A stretch of 64,000 nt of DNA from Campylobacterales bacterium (GTDB lineage: Bacteria > Campylobacterota > Campylobacteria > Campylobacterales > QNZT01), in assembly GCA_027023305.1 (NCBI GenBank), contig JALVVR010000047.1, positions 1-64,000 on the forward strand. The letters run 5' to 3'. Positions within the stretch are counted from its first letter, which is position 1; the number at the start of each line of letters is the position of its first letter. The translations under genes and the position numbers were made by a program. A model generated the notes under the pieces. The model was not told the origin of the DNA. It ran no database searches and was given only the letters and a program-made list of their open reading frames with translations. This document shows positions 53,367 to 62,077 of the stretch, one piece after another.

Positions 53367-53387
53367 GAGGGAGTCTAAAACTCCCTC
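53367..53387 (+). terminator. Intrinsic terminator after the beta-propeller lipoprotein gene
   Basis: GAGGGAGT-CTAAA-ACTCCCTC: 8-bp perfect GC-containing stem, 5-base loop, nine bases after the stop codon, followed by AATTATATTTCATTTTG. It marks the end of the 48.5-53.4 kb module. Confidence 0.75.
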
Positions 53388-53448
53388 AATTATATTTCAT
53401 TTTGAAATATATCTTTGTTTGTGAGGATAAATTTGCTAAAATACTTTC

Positions 53449-54609
53449 ATGAATAAAGAAGTATTAGATATAAGTTTGGGATTTTTGTTGGGTTTTATTG
53501 TTAGTGGTGGGGTGTTTTACTACTTTTATTTTCGCTTAGATAAAAAGAGTGTTCTTATAAAAGATAAGTTGAAAGAGTTTTACTTTGAAAATAGACTTTT
53601 GAGTGAAAAGTTAGAGAATCATGAAAATCTAAAAGATGAGTTTAAAGCTGTTAGTTCTTCACTTTTAAATGAAAGCTCTAACTTTTTAGTTCAAAACTCT
53701 ACTAAAAATCTAAACCTTCTCCTAACTCCATTTAAACAGAGTGTGGAAGAGTTCAGTAATAGTATCAAAAACTACTATATAAATGAAACAAAAGAGAGAT
53801 TTCACTTAACCAAAGAGGTACAAAACTTAAACTCTTTAAATACCAAACTAGCAGAGGAATCAAACAGACTTACAAAAGCTCTAAAGGGAGATAATAAGTT
53901 TCAAGGAAGTTGGGGAGAGTTTATCTTGGAGAGTGTTTTGGAAAAATCAGGTCTTAGAGAGGGATTTGAGTATGAAACTCAAAGTAGTTTTAAAAGTCAT
54001 GATAAACTATATAGACCAGATGTAGTTATAAAGTTACCTAAAAATAGAGAGATTATCATTGACTCAAAAGTTTCGTTAAAAGATTATGAAATTTATATAA
54101 ATGATGGAAATCATGATGCGATGCAAAGACATATAAATTCTATAAAAAATCATATAAAAGGCTTATCTTCTAAAAGTTATGAAAAGTTAGATGGAGTTGA
54201 TAGTATAGAGCTTGTTTTGATGTTTATACCTATTGAGTCTGCATTTATTGAAGCTTTAAGAGAAGATAGTGGGCTTTTTGATTTTGCTTATAGTAAAAAT
54301 ATTATTTTAGTCTCTCCAACAACTCTTATAACAGTTTTAAAAACGGTAGAGTATAGTTGGCAAAAGTATTTTCAAGATAAAAATACAAAAGAGATAGTTA
54401 AAAAAGCAAACTATCTGTATGATAAATTTCAAGGTTTTTTAAATGATATGAGTATCGTAGATAGTAGTTTAAAAAAGGCTCAAAACTCTTACGAAGAAGC
54501 CTTTAAAAAACTATCCACTGGAAAAGGAAATATCTTAAAAACTACAAATGATTTAAAAGAATTAATCCATTTTTCTAATAACAGTTCCGATACCATCGCT
54601 AGTAAATAA
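53449..54609 (+). CDS. rmuC: DNA recombination protein RmuC
   Basis: A 386 aa protein. N-terminal TM anchor (about 9-26), coiled coil (about 30-135), then the RmuC domain. The domain shows GSWGEFILESVLEKSGLREGFEYETQ (about 152-177), RPDVVIKLPKNREIIIDSKVSL (about 188-209) and SPTTLITVLKTVEYSWQKYFQDKN. The DSKVSL segment is the PD-(D/E)XK-like core. It limits inversions at short inverted repeats in E. coli. Its last 48 bp overlap the argB 3' end on the other strand. Confidence 0.9.
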   Translation: MNKEVLDISLGFLLGFIVSGGVFYYFYFRLDKKSVLIKDKLKEFYFENRLLSEKLENHENLKDEFKAVSSSLLNESSNFLVQNSTKNLNLLLTPFKQSVEEFSNSIKNYYINETKERFHLTKEVQNLNSLNTKLAEESNRLTKALKGDNKFQGSWGEFILESVLEKSGLREGFEYETQSSFKSHDKLYRPDVVIKLPKNREIIIDSKVSLKDYEIYINDGNHDAMQRHINSIKNHIKGLSSKSYEKLDGVDSIELVLMFIPIESAFIEALREDSGLFDFAYSKNIILVSPTTLITVLKTVEYSWQKYFQDKNTKEIVKKANYLYDKFQGFLNDMSIVDSSLKKAQNSYEEAFKKLSTGKGNILKTTNDLKELIHFSNNSSDTIASK

Positions 54610-55419
54610 CTCTAGTAAAATAGAGTGTTCAACTCTACCATCTATGATGTGGGCTTTTTGTACTTCACCATTTATTGCTTCTAAACAAGCCATAACTTTT
54701 GGAATCATACCTCCACTTATGGTTTCATCCTCTATCAAAGAGTCAATATCTCTTTTATATAGAGTTGAGATGAGATTTTTCTCTTTATCTAGTACTCCTG
54801 CAGTATCAGTTAAAAATACTACTTTTTTTGCATTTAGTGCTACTGAGATTTTACTAGCTGCTAAGTCTGCATTTATGTTATATCCTACATGACCTAAGCT
54901 TTCACCACTTGCAATAGGTGCGATAACTGGGATGAACTTTTCATCTAAGAGTTTTTGTAAAACTTGGCTATCAACAGAAGTTATATTTCCTGTATATCCA
55001 AAAGCTCCATCATCTTTCGGAATCGCTTTTAAAAATCCTGCATCTTTTCCACTTATACCGATAGCTTTTGCTCCATGAGAGTTCAAAAGTGATGTTATTT
55101 CTTTGTTTATAAGTCCACTTAAAACCATCTCAACAACTTCCATGTTCTCTTTTGTTGTTACTCTTTGTCCATCTTTAAACTGGGTTTTTATGTTTAGTTT
55201 TTCAAGGTATTCATTTATTCTCTTACCACCACCGTGGACTATAACGGGTTTTAATCCTACAAGGTAAAGTAGAACTATATCTTTTGCAAATTGCTCTTTT
55301 AGGTGTGGTTGGGTTTGAGCAGCTCCTCCGTATTTTATAACTACTGTTTGGTTTCTAAACTCTTTTATAAATGGAAAGGCATCAAGTAGAGTGTTTGCTA
55401 CTTCAATCTTTTTTTGCAT
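54562..55419 (-). CDS. argB: Acetylglutamate kinase
   Basis: A 285 aa amino-acid kinase, second step of arginine synthesis. VVIKYGGAAQTQPHLKEQFAKDIVLLYLVGLKPVIVHGGGKRINEYLEKL (about 26-75) holds the catalytic Lys and Gly-rich loops. INADLAASKISVALNAKKVVFLTDTAGVLD and GGMIPKVMACLEAI are conserved later. The N-terminal helix before the kinase core suggests an arginine-sensitive hexamer. It overlaps lpxK upstream by 17 bp and rmuC by 48 bp (antiparallel). Confidence 0.95.
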   Translation of the reverse strand: MQKKIEVANTLLDAFPFIKEFRNQTVVIKYGGAAQTQPHLKEQFAKDIVLLYLVGLKPVIVHGGGKRINEYLEKLNIKTQFKDGQRVTTKENMEVVEMVLSGLINKEITSLLNSHGAKAIGISGKDAGFLKAIPKDDGAFGYTGNITSVDSQVLQKLLDEKFIPVIAPIASGESLGHVGYNINADLAASKISVALNAKKVVFLTDTAGVLDKEKNLISTLYKRDIDSLIEDETISGGMIPKVMACLEAINGEVQKAHIIDGRVEHSILLELFTSDGIGTVIRKMD

Positions 55420-56308
55420 CTGGTATCCTTATCTCTTTTTTAAATACTATTTTTAACTTCATGATAGAAAGGTTAAGATTATACTTTTTTAACTTTACTT
55501 CATCTTTAGTTGTTGTTAAAATAGAAGTTGGATTATATTTTTTTATTAAATCATCTATAAACTTTTTTGAAAAATCACTATGGTCGGGCAGGGTTATTTT
55601 AGTTATATCTTTTGGGAGGTATTTATCTAATCTCCCAGGTTTAGATATAGCAGTTAAAAATATCATATTTTTAGTTGGTTTTTGTATCTCAACTTCTCTT
55701 TTAAAGTCAATATCCTCTTCTAAAATCAAATCTGCATACTTGTAAAAGAAAGGAGGAAACCTATATGCACCAGAGGGGAGGGAAAATGGAAGAAGTCTTT
55801 GGTTAGGTTTTAAAAGTATATCAAACTTTTTAATCCCAAACTTTGAAAAGCCATCATCTAAGAAGATGATTTTTGCTCCTAATTCTTTTGCTTTTTTGAT
55901 GCCTTTAACTCTATCTTCACTTACTATAACAGTTGCTTCTTTTAAAGAGGTAGCATAGAGCATCGCTTCATCACCACTTGTTTTGGTATCTGTTTTTATT
56001 TCTTTGTTTTGAGAAACTACAACTAAACCTTTTGAAACTCTTTTATAACCTCTTAGAATTATGGCTACATCTTTGTAATTTTTTGCTAATTCAATAGTTA
56101 TAGGAGTTTTTCCACTTCCACCTACTATCAGATTTCCTACACTTACTATCGGAATGTGAAAATCTATTGGGTTTGAAATAAATTTTTTTATACAGACTAA
56201 AAGGATATATATAACAGATATTGGAAGTAGTAAAAAAGCTACTATCTTTTGAAAAGTGGATGGGTAGAAGAGGTATCTCTCTACCCAAAAGTGGATTTTA
56301 GACTCTAT
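55403..56308 (-). CDS. lpxK: Tetraacyldisaccharide 4'-kinase LpxK, probable ATA start
   Basis: Membrane-associated kinase adding the 4'-phosphate to lipid A, 301 aa. The full frame reads IESKIHFWVERYLFYPSTF, a TM segment, IPIVSVGNLIVGGSGKTPITIELA (Walker A GGSGKT, about 63-68), ILRGYKRVSKG, TSGDEAMLYA, and FLDDGFSKFGIKK (the DDGxQ-type motif). No ATG/GTG/TTG exists in frame before ATG 55963, which would remove the membrane helix and the ATP site. TAG closes the frame four codons before ATA 56308. GAGG lies nine bases upstream of the ATA within the end of the DegT gene. ATA (or another near-cognate codon) therefore seems to initiate. Confidence 0.82.
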   Translation of the reverse strand: MESKIHFWVERYLFYPSTFQKIVAFLLLPISVIYILLVCIKKFISNPIDFHIPIVSVGNLIVGGSGKTPITIELAKNYKDVAIILRGYKRVSKGLVVVSQNKEIKTDTKTSGDEAMLYATSLKEATVIVSEDRVKGIKKAKELGAKIIFLDDGFSKFGIKKFDILLKPNQRLLPFSLPSGAYRFPPFFYKYADLILEEDIDFKREVEIQKPTKNMIFLTAISKPGRLDKYLPKDITKITLPDHSDFSKKFIDDLIKKYNPTSILTTTKDEVKLKKYNLNLSIMKLKIVFKKEIRIPDAKKD

Positions 56309-57434
56309 TGTTAGCTACCTCATTTATGACTTTACATACATATTTTACATCATCATTGCTCATTTTTGCATAGCAGGGAATTGAGAGGATTTGTTGGTAA
56401 GTTGTAAGAGCTACTGGAAAAGCATTTACTTTTAGAGAGTATTTTTGCTTATAGTATGTTATAAGGTGTAGAGGTACATAGAAAAGTCCTGTATATACTC
56501 CTTTATCTCTTAGATGTCTCGCAAAATCATCTCTATTTTTATCTATTTTTATAGTATAAAGTCCATAAGTATGATTAGGAGTTACTTTTGGAAGAGTAAT
56601 ATGAGGTGTATCTTTTAGCTCTAGTTGATAAATCTTAGCTATTTCTTGTCTTCTTTTTATAATCTCTTCTACTTTTTGAAGTTTTGCTATAGCAAAAGCA
56701 GCTTCTAGTTCACTAGTGTCGTATTTTATACCTATCTCGTTAATATCATAAACATACCCTAAAGTACCACTTAAATCCCACTCTTTTGAGACTATACCAT
56801 GATGACGAAGAAGTACTGCTTTTTCATATAACTTTTTATCGTTTGTCGTAATGATACCACAGTTTATGATAGGATTTTTTAGATTTGATCCAAAAGAAAA
56901 AGTTGTTAAATCTCCTCCTGTGTTTCCTATCATATTGTCATGATATTTTGCTCCTAAAGATGTAGAAGCATCTTCGATAACTTTTATTTTGTTTTCTTTT
57001 GCTATTTTGTATATTTCATTAAGCTCAGCACTAACTCCACCTATATGGCTAACTACTACAGCCTTTAGTTTTTTATGTTTATGTTCTACTAAAGCTTTTT
57101 TTAGTGCATCTACACTCATGTTAAAGCTTTCACCTTCTATATCAACAAATATAGGCTCTGCATCAAAGTGCCTAACTGCTTCAGCGATAGCTGGATGAGA
57201 GTTTACGGAGCAGAGGATTTTATCTCCTCTTTTAAGACCTAATGCAAACATACTAAGGTGAATTGCTCCACTCCAGCTTGAAGTTGAGATAGCATATTCA
57301 CTACCAGTAAACTCACACATTAAATCTTCTAGTTCTTCTATCTTTGAAGCTCCTTTTAGCTTTAGAACCTCGGATACTAAGCTCTCTTCACTTTTGTCTA
57401 TATGTGGTACATAAAAAGGTATCTCTCTCATCAT
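56298..57434 (-). CDS. DegT/DnrJ/EryC1/StrS family PLP-dependent aminotransferase
   Basis: A 378 aa sugar aminotransferase-like protein. PLP features: TSSWSGAIHLSMFALGL (about 51-67), VIEDASTSLGAKYHDN (about 152-167, Asp binding the pyridine N), and FSFGSNLKNPIINCGIITT (about 180-198). In that last segment the usual Schiff-base Lys context FS(F/T)xxxK appears as FSFGSNLKN. HTYGLYTIKID is the C-terminal domain motif. It likely makes an amino-sugar for surface glycans. Tandem ATGs; the second (MREIPFYVP) is the probable start. It overlaps lpxK. Confidence 0.87.
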   Translation of the reverse strand: MMREIPFYVPHIDKSEESLVSEVLKLKGASKIEELEDLMCEFTGSEYAISTSSWSGAIHLSMFALGLKRGDKILCSVNSHPAIAEAVRHFDAEPIFVDIEGESFNMSVDALKKALVEHKHKKLKAVVVSHIGGVSAELNEIYKIAKENKIKVIEDASTSLGAKYHDNMIGNTGGDLTTFSFGSNLKNPIINCGIITTNDKKLYEKAVLLRHHGIVSKEWDLSGTLGYVYDINEIGIKYDTSELEAAFAIAKLQKVEEIIKRRQEIAKIYQLELKDTPHITLPKVTPNHTYGLYTIKIDKNRDDFARHLRDKGVYTGLFYVPLHLITYYKQKYSLKVNAFPVALTTYQQILSIPCYAKMSNDDVKYVCKVINEVANNRV

Positions 57435-57439
57435 CTCTC

Positions 57440-58240
57440 CTAAAGTTTTACATCTCTTGGATATAGAAAATCTATTCCAATAGTTCTTTTTGTTATTTTA
57501 GCAATAATAGCCATCTTTCTTTTAAACTGATTTGCATAAATCATCTTGTCAAGTTTTAAAACAAGCTCTTTATCAAAGCCTTTTTTTATAACTTCATTTG
57601 GGCTAAGTCTGTTTTCAACTAACTGAAAAAAAACTTCATCAATCTGTTTATAAGTATAGCCTAATTCTTCCTCATCACTTTGTCCTTCCCACAAATCAGC
57701 AGAAGGTGGCTTTGAAATGATACTTTTTGTAACTCCTAAATGCTTAGCAAACTCAAAAATCTCACTTTTATAAAGATCTCCGATAGGATTTATGGCACTT
57801 GCTAAATCACCATACCAAGTCCCATAACCTAAAAGTATCTCACTTTTGTTGCTTGTGCCTAAAACCAAGGAGTTATATTTTGCTGATTGGTCAAAAAGTA
57901 TAGACATCCTGATTCTTGCACTAAAGTTTCCTACTCTTAAGCTTGTTGAATTTTGATTTTCGCTATATGCTTCTATGATGTTTTTTATCTCTATGATTTC
58001 GTAGTCTATGTCAAATTTTTCACAGAGCTCTATAGCATCAGTGATAGAAGAGTCACTAGAAAACTGTGATGGCAGAAGTATAGCTTTTAAGTTTTTGCCA
58101 AAAGCCTTTTTTGCCAAAAGAGCAACAACAGCAGAGTCTAAACCACCACTTAAACCTAAAACTACACCTTTAAGTCCAGTTTTATAAGTTTCTTGCTTTA
58201 AAAAATCTACTAAATACTCTTCTAGATAATCCCATTTCAT
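57440..58240 (-). CDS. nadE: NAD+ synthetase (ammonia-dependent type)
   Basis: A 266 aa enzyme, last step of NAD synthesis. LGLSGGLDSAVVALLA (about 28-43) is the PP-loop. LVLGTSNKSEILLGYGTWYGDLASAINPIGDLYK (about 124-157) is the signature, and KPPSADLWEGQSDEEELG is the C-terminal ATP/NaAD loop. No glutaminase domain is fused, so it uses NH3. It lies 5 bp from the DegT gene in the same minus-strand run. Confidence 0.94.
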   Translation of the reverse strand: MKWDYLEEYLVDFLKQETYKTGLKGVVLGLSGGLDSAVVALLAKKAFGKNLKAILLPSQFSSDSSITDAIELCEKFDIDYEIIEIKNIIEAYSENQNSTSLRVGNFSARIRMSILFDQSAKYNSLVLGTSNKSEILLGYGTWYGDLASAINPIGDLYKSEIFEFAKHLGVTKSIISKPPSADLWEGQSDEEELGYTYKQIDEVFFQLVENRLSPNEVIKKGFDKELVLKLDKMIYANQFKRKMAIIAKITKRTIGIDFLYPRDVKL

Positions 58241-58275
58241 TTAATCATGATATTAAAGTTTTGGTAAAGGTTTGC

Positions 58276-58806
58276 TTACTTACCTTTAGGTCTAAAAATC
58301 TTTATAACTTCTTCATCAGCTTCCATAAAGTTTCCACCTATCAAATCTATACAGTATGGGACTGCTGGGAAAACTGCATCTAAACACTCTCTTATGGATT
58401 TTGGTTTTCCTGGGAGGTTTATGATAAGCGATTTGTCTTTTATACCAGCAGATTGCCTTGATAGGATGGCTGTTGGGACATATTTTAAGCTTACTGCTCT
58501 CATCTGTTCTCCAAAACCTGGGAGCATTTTATCGCAGATATTTTCAGTGGCTTCTGGGGTTACATCTCTTGGGGCTGGTCCTGTTCCTCCTGTGGTTACT
58601 ATAAGGTCACATTTTAGTTTCACTAGCTCAATCATGGTTTTTTCTATCAACTCTTGCTCATCAGCTATACATCTGTATTCAAATTCAAGAGGATTTTTTA
58701 GGTACTCTTCCATAGTGTCTTTTATAGCTACTCCTGATATATCTTCGTATATGCCTTGACTTGCTCTGTCTGATGCTGTTATAATTCCTATTTTTATGGT
58801 TTGCAT
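58276..58806 (-). CDS. mog: Molybdopterin adenylyltransferase (Mog-type)
   Basis: A 176 aa enzyme that adenylates molybdopterin before Mo insertion. IGIITASDRASQGIYEDISG (about 6-25) and the signature TTGGTGPAPRDVTPEA (about 71-86) are intact; INLPGKPKSIRECLDAVFPAV is the C-terminal motif. Its presence agrees with molybdoenzymes elsewhere in the genome, such as nitrate reductase or formate dehydrogenase. It overlaps bioV by 13 bp. Confidence 0.9.
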   Translation of the reverse strand: MQTIKIGIITASDRASQGIYEDISGVAIKDTMEEYLKNPLEFEYRCIADEQELIEKTMIELVKLKCDLIVTTGGTGPAPRDVTPEATENICDKMLPGFGEQMRAVSLKYVPTAILSRQSAGIKDKSLIINLPGKPKSIRECLDAVFPAVPYCIDLIGGNFMEADEEVIKIFRPKGK

Positions 58807-59291
58807 ATCGTATGTCCTTTTTCTTTTAAGTAGTATGTTGTGGCGAACTCTTTAAAAAAGTTGTTTGCCTCTTTTGTGTTTATTATCTTATCTTCTGATC
58901 CTAAATAAACTTTTATATCTATATCTTTTAGTTTTTTATCCCATTTATAGTTTAGGAGTAGTTCAAGTTCTTCATATCGTCCTTCAAAAAAATAGTTTTC
59001 TAAATGGTTTTTGCATGGAAGTGAGGCATTAGTTAGAAAGTTTTTTATGTATTTTTCTTTGTTTTTCTTGAAGTGCAGAAGTTGTAATCTTTTGAATTTT
59101 TCATCTCTATCTAAAAAAAAGGCTGGGGAGAGTAGGGTTAGGGTATCTACTCTTTTTGTTGTGTTTAAACAGTACTCATAAGCCTTTATAGCACCTAAAC
59201 TAAATCCAGCTACTTCATACTCTGAGCTAGTTAGAAAGGAAGCAAAAAGTTCACTTTCACCACTAAGACAAAAACCACTAAAAAACTGCAT
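58794..59291 (-). CDS. bioV: Pimeloyl-ACP methyl ester esterase BioV
   Basis: A 165 aa alpha/beta hydrolase that would release pimeloyl-ACP for biotin synthesis, the Campylobacterota-specific replacement for BioH. MQFFSGFCLSGESELF and the nucleophile elbow VAGFSLGAIKAYEYCL (Ser in GFSLG) match Helicobacter BioV. LTLLSPAFF, YLGSEDKIIN (Asp) and EKGHTICK (His) complete the triad region. I use ATG 59291, which has GAGG nine bases upstream; ATG 59300 has none at proper spacing. It overlaps mtaB by 14 bp. Confidence 0.88.
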   Translation of the reverse strand: MQFFSGFCLSGESELFASFLTSSEYEVAGFSLGAIKAYEYCLNTTKRVDTLTLLSPAFFLDRDEKFKRLQLLHFKKNKEKYIKNFLTNASLPCKNHLENYFFEGRYEELELLLNYKWDKKLKDIDIKVYLGSEDKIINTKEANNFFKEFATTYYLKEKGHTICKP

Positions 59292-60507
59292 AGTTGCCAT
59301 CCTCTTTTACCTCTATATCTTCTAGGTAAACCCAGCTTTTGTGGAGGTTGTCTTTTGAGGTTATCTTGACTTGGTTATAGTATTGGTCATAGCCTATGTT
59401 GTTTTCTTCTACTAATACTAAGAGATTTTTTGAGTGTTTTTTTCTAAACTCAAAGTTGTTCTGTTTTACTATCTCTTCTAAGATTTTAAGTCTTTGTTTT
59501 GCCTTGTCCCCTCTAACTTCTTCTTTTAAAGTGGTTGAGTGAGTGCCATCTCTTTTACTAAATGTAAATGCATGAAGATGAGTAAGTGGAAATTTCTTAA
59601 AGTTTATTAGTGCATCTTGCCATATCTCTTCACTCTCTCCAGGATGTCCTACTATATAGTCAGTTCCAAGGGCAAATCCTTTGTCTGCTATATACTCAAA
59701 AAGTTCTAAATCTTTTTCTAAGTGGTTTCTTCTTCTCATGATTTGAAGCATTTTTTCATTTGTATGTTGTAGTGCTATATGTAAATGTTTTTCTAAAAAC
59801 TCTTCACCTAAAAGCTCTTTAAATTCATCATCTATCTGTACTGGTTCTAGTGAGCCTAATCTTATCCTCTTTACACCTTTTATCTGTGATATTTTTTTTA
59901 GTAGTTTTGCTATGGATGAGTTTTTGTCTTTTCCATAACTTCCTATATTTGTTCCAGTTAGTACAAACTCTCCAAAGCCATTGTAGGCTAGTTTTTCTAT
60001 CTGTTTTAAAAGTAGGCTCTCGTCTTGACTTCTTGCTTTTCCTCTAACACTAGGGATAATACAGTAGCTACAACTAAAATCACATCCCTCTTGGATTTTT
60101 ATGAAAGCTTTGGTTTTTGAGGAGAAATCTTGAACTATATCGGTGTCAAGTGAGGTTAAATCTCCTAGCTTAAAAAAAGGCTTTTGGCTCTTTAGAAGTT
60201 CATTAATATTTGATTTTTCACTGTGTCCTAATACTCCAAAAACTTTACCATCTCTTTGAAGCTCTTCTCCTTTACTGATAGCTCCACAACCAGCTAAGAT
60301 GACTTTTTTGCCTGCTCTGTTTTGTTTTGAGATATATCCTCTAGCACTACCATCAGCAGAGTTTGTAACTGTGCATGAGTTTACTACTATGATGTCGGCT
60401 TCTTTTTCAGAGTTTACTAAGATAAAGTCTTTTAAGTTACTTGCCATGATAGCAGAATCATAAAGATTTGTTCTGCAACCAAATGTTTTAAGAAATAGTT
60501 TTTTCAC
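59278..60507 (-). CDS. mtaB: tRNA (N6-L-threonylcarbamoyladenosine37-C2)-methylthiotransferase MtaB
   Basis: Radical-SAM methylthiotransferase making ms2t6A37, about 409 aa. The N-terminal MTTase domain has KTFGCRTNLYDSAIM and VVNSCTVTNSADG, with a third Cys in AGCGAIS. The radical-SAM cluster is CDFSCSYCIIPSVRGKARS. DYIVGHPGESEE is downstream and a TRAM-like segment is at the end. I take GTG 60507 as start (KKLFLKTFGC), with AAGGA five bases upstream; it lies within the 3' end of mscS. Confidence 0.9.
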   Translation of the reverse strand: MKKLFLKTFGCRTNLYDSAIMASNLKDFILVNSEKEADIIVVNSCTVTNSADGSARGYISKQNRAGKKVILAGCGAISKGEELQRDGKVFGVLGHSEKSNINELLKSQKPFFKLGDLTSLDTDIVQDFSSKTKAFIKIQEGCDFSCSYCIIPSVRGKARSQDESLLLKQIEKLAYNGFGEFVLTGTNIGSYGKDKNSSIAKLLKKISQIKGVKRIRLGSLEPVQIDDEFKELLGEEFLEKHLHIALQHTNEKMLQIMRRRNHLEKDLELFEYIADKGFALGTDYIVGHPGESEEIWQDALINFKKFPLTHLHAFTFSKRDGTHSTTLKEEVRGDKAKQRLKILEEIVKQNNFEFRKKHSKNLLVLVEENNIGYDQYYNQVKITSKDNLHKSWVYLEDIEVKEDGNYAVF

Positions 60508-62077
60508 CATCTTCCTTTGGAGGCATGATAGGTACATTTTTATCTTTTTTGATATTTACAACTTGTGTATGGTAAGCTATATGTATGTCATCATGTTCTT
60601 GTATCAAGTCTATTATCTCGGCACTTATGCTACTTCTTAAAGTCAAGGTTGCATAAGAATTTGTCATGTACCATGCAGCTATCTTAACTCCATAATCTTC
60701 TATAAAAGTATAAACTCTAGGCTCTACATTTATATTTTTTAAGCTGTATTGGTTTCTTAGCATGTTTAACTGTTTTCTTGAAATCTCAGTATAACCTTTT
60801 GAGTACTTTTTTACTATCTCTTTTATAAGTTTTTGAGCTTTTTGATAGTTTGAATCAAAAGTTAAAACTATATCTATCTCATCCCAAACGGTTTTTATCT
60901 TTCCGTGAGTATAGTTTGCCAAAACATCAGTAAAAATATAATTGTTAGGGATAAAAATCATCCTACCAGCTCTATGATTTATCATCAAAGTTGTATAAGT
61001 GATATCCTCTAAGATAGTCATTCTTAAAAATGATATATCAACTATATCTCCAACAAAGCTCTTTCCTTGCCTTGTTACTTTCACTCTATCACCCACATGA
61101 AAACTGCCACCAAAAACTATAACAGTCCAGCCAAGAAGGCTCATAAAAAGGTCTTTCATAGCGATTGCAATACCAGCAGAGGCAAAACCTATGACTGTAA
61201 CTAAGTAGCTAACATTTTCTAAAAATGAGAACAGAAGTATGATGACTATCAAAATAAGGTTTGTAAAGTTTATAAACTTATTTGCCATATAGTGTCGTTC
61301 ATTGTCAGTGATAGTTTTTTTAACTATCATTTTGAATATAAAAGATAAAAAGATGATAAAAGCTATCATGATAGCTACATTTATTAGTTTGTTTACTTGA
61401 ATTTTTATATCATCAGTTACTTTTAGTTTATCATCACTTATCTTTTTTCTAAAAAGGGTAAAAGTAGCATCAGCTTGTTGGTAAGCTTTTTGAAAATCTT
61501 TTATATATAGGTTGAGTTTTTTTAACTCATTTTGAAGTTTTTGAGATGGTTGGATAGTATCAAGTTTTTTTAGAACAGATTTTTTTTGATTTAGTTTTAT
61601 AAGCAGTTTGTTTAAAAGTTTTAGTTTGTTTTCATGAAGCTCAACAGCTGATTTTAAAACTTTTATGTATGAAAAAGCTTTCACTATGTCAAATGGAGAT
61701 TTTATCTGTGGGGACTTTGTTGCAATAGTAGGATTTAAGAGGTCATCAAAAGGGGAGTTTTTAAACTCACTCAAAAGGTGCATTTTGTTTTCAAGAGCTT
61801 TCTTTTGACTCTCTATATCATCTTGATTTTTTTTAGAGTGCTTTTTTTTCTTTAGATTGTCCAACTCGTTTTTAAACTTTAGATATAGATTGTGGTTTGT
61901 GTACTTTGTAAACCAGACATTTGAATCTAAGGATTTATTTATCTCTGTGAGTTTTTCATTTTGAAGTTTTATAATCTCACTTTGTTTTACTATGTCATTT
62001 GCATCAGATTCTTTTGTTTGGTTGTTTTGGGCAAATAAAAGTGAAAAAAATAGTAAAAAAAGTGCTAAAACTTTCAT
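60488..62077 (-). CDS. MscS-family mechanosensitive channel with N-terminal coiled-coil domain
   Basis: A 529 aa membrane protein. Signal peptide (MKVLALFLLFFSLLFAQN), then about 190 residues of charged helix in the periplasm. Three TM helices follow (about 228-310), the third being the pore helix YLVTVIGFASAGIAIAMKDLFMSLLGW. The MscS beta domain begins FGGSFHVGDRVKV, with MIFIPNNYIFTD following. It gates on membrane tension to relieve osmotic shock. It overlaps aroB by 4 bp and mtaB at the other end. Confidence 0.9.
   Translation of the reverse strand: MKVLALFLLFFSLLFAQNNQTKESDANDIVKQSEIIKLQNEKLTEINKSLDSNVWFTKYTNHNLYLKFKNELDNLKKKKHSKKNQDDIESQKKALENKMHLLSEFKNSPFDDLLNPTIATKSPQIKSPFDIVKAFSYIKVLKSAVELHENKLKLLNKLLIKLNQKKSVLKKLDTIQPSQKLQNELKKLNLYIKDFQKAYQQADATFTLFRKKISDDKLKVTDDIKIQVNKLINVAIMIAFIIFLSFIFKMIVKKTITDNERHYMANKFINFTNLILIVIILLFSFLENVSYLVTVIGFASAGIAIAMKDLFMSLLGWTVIVFGGSFHVGDRVKVTRQGKSFVGDIVDISFLRMTILEDITYTTLMINHRAGRMIFIPNNYIFTDVLANYTHGKIKTVWDEIDIVLTFDSNYQKAQKLIKEIVKKYSKGYTEISRKQLNMLRNQYSLKNINVEPRVYTFIEDYGVKIAAWYMTNSYATLTLRSSISAEIIDLIQEHDDIHIAYHTQVVNIKKDKNVPIMPPKEDGEKTIS

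Noticed and set aside
56091-56288. 65-codon minus-strand frame at the lpxK N-terminus
   Set aside because: It runs in a different frame from the conserved VGNLIVGGSGKTP sequence and is a shadow of the true lpxK start region.
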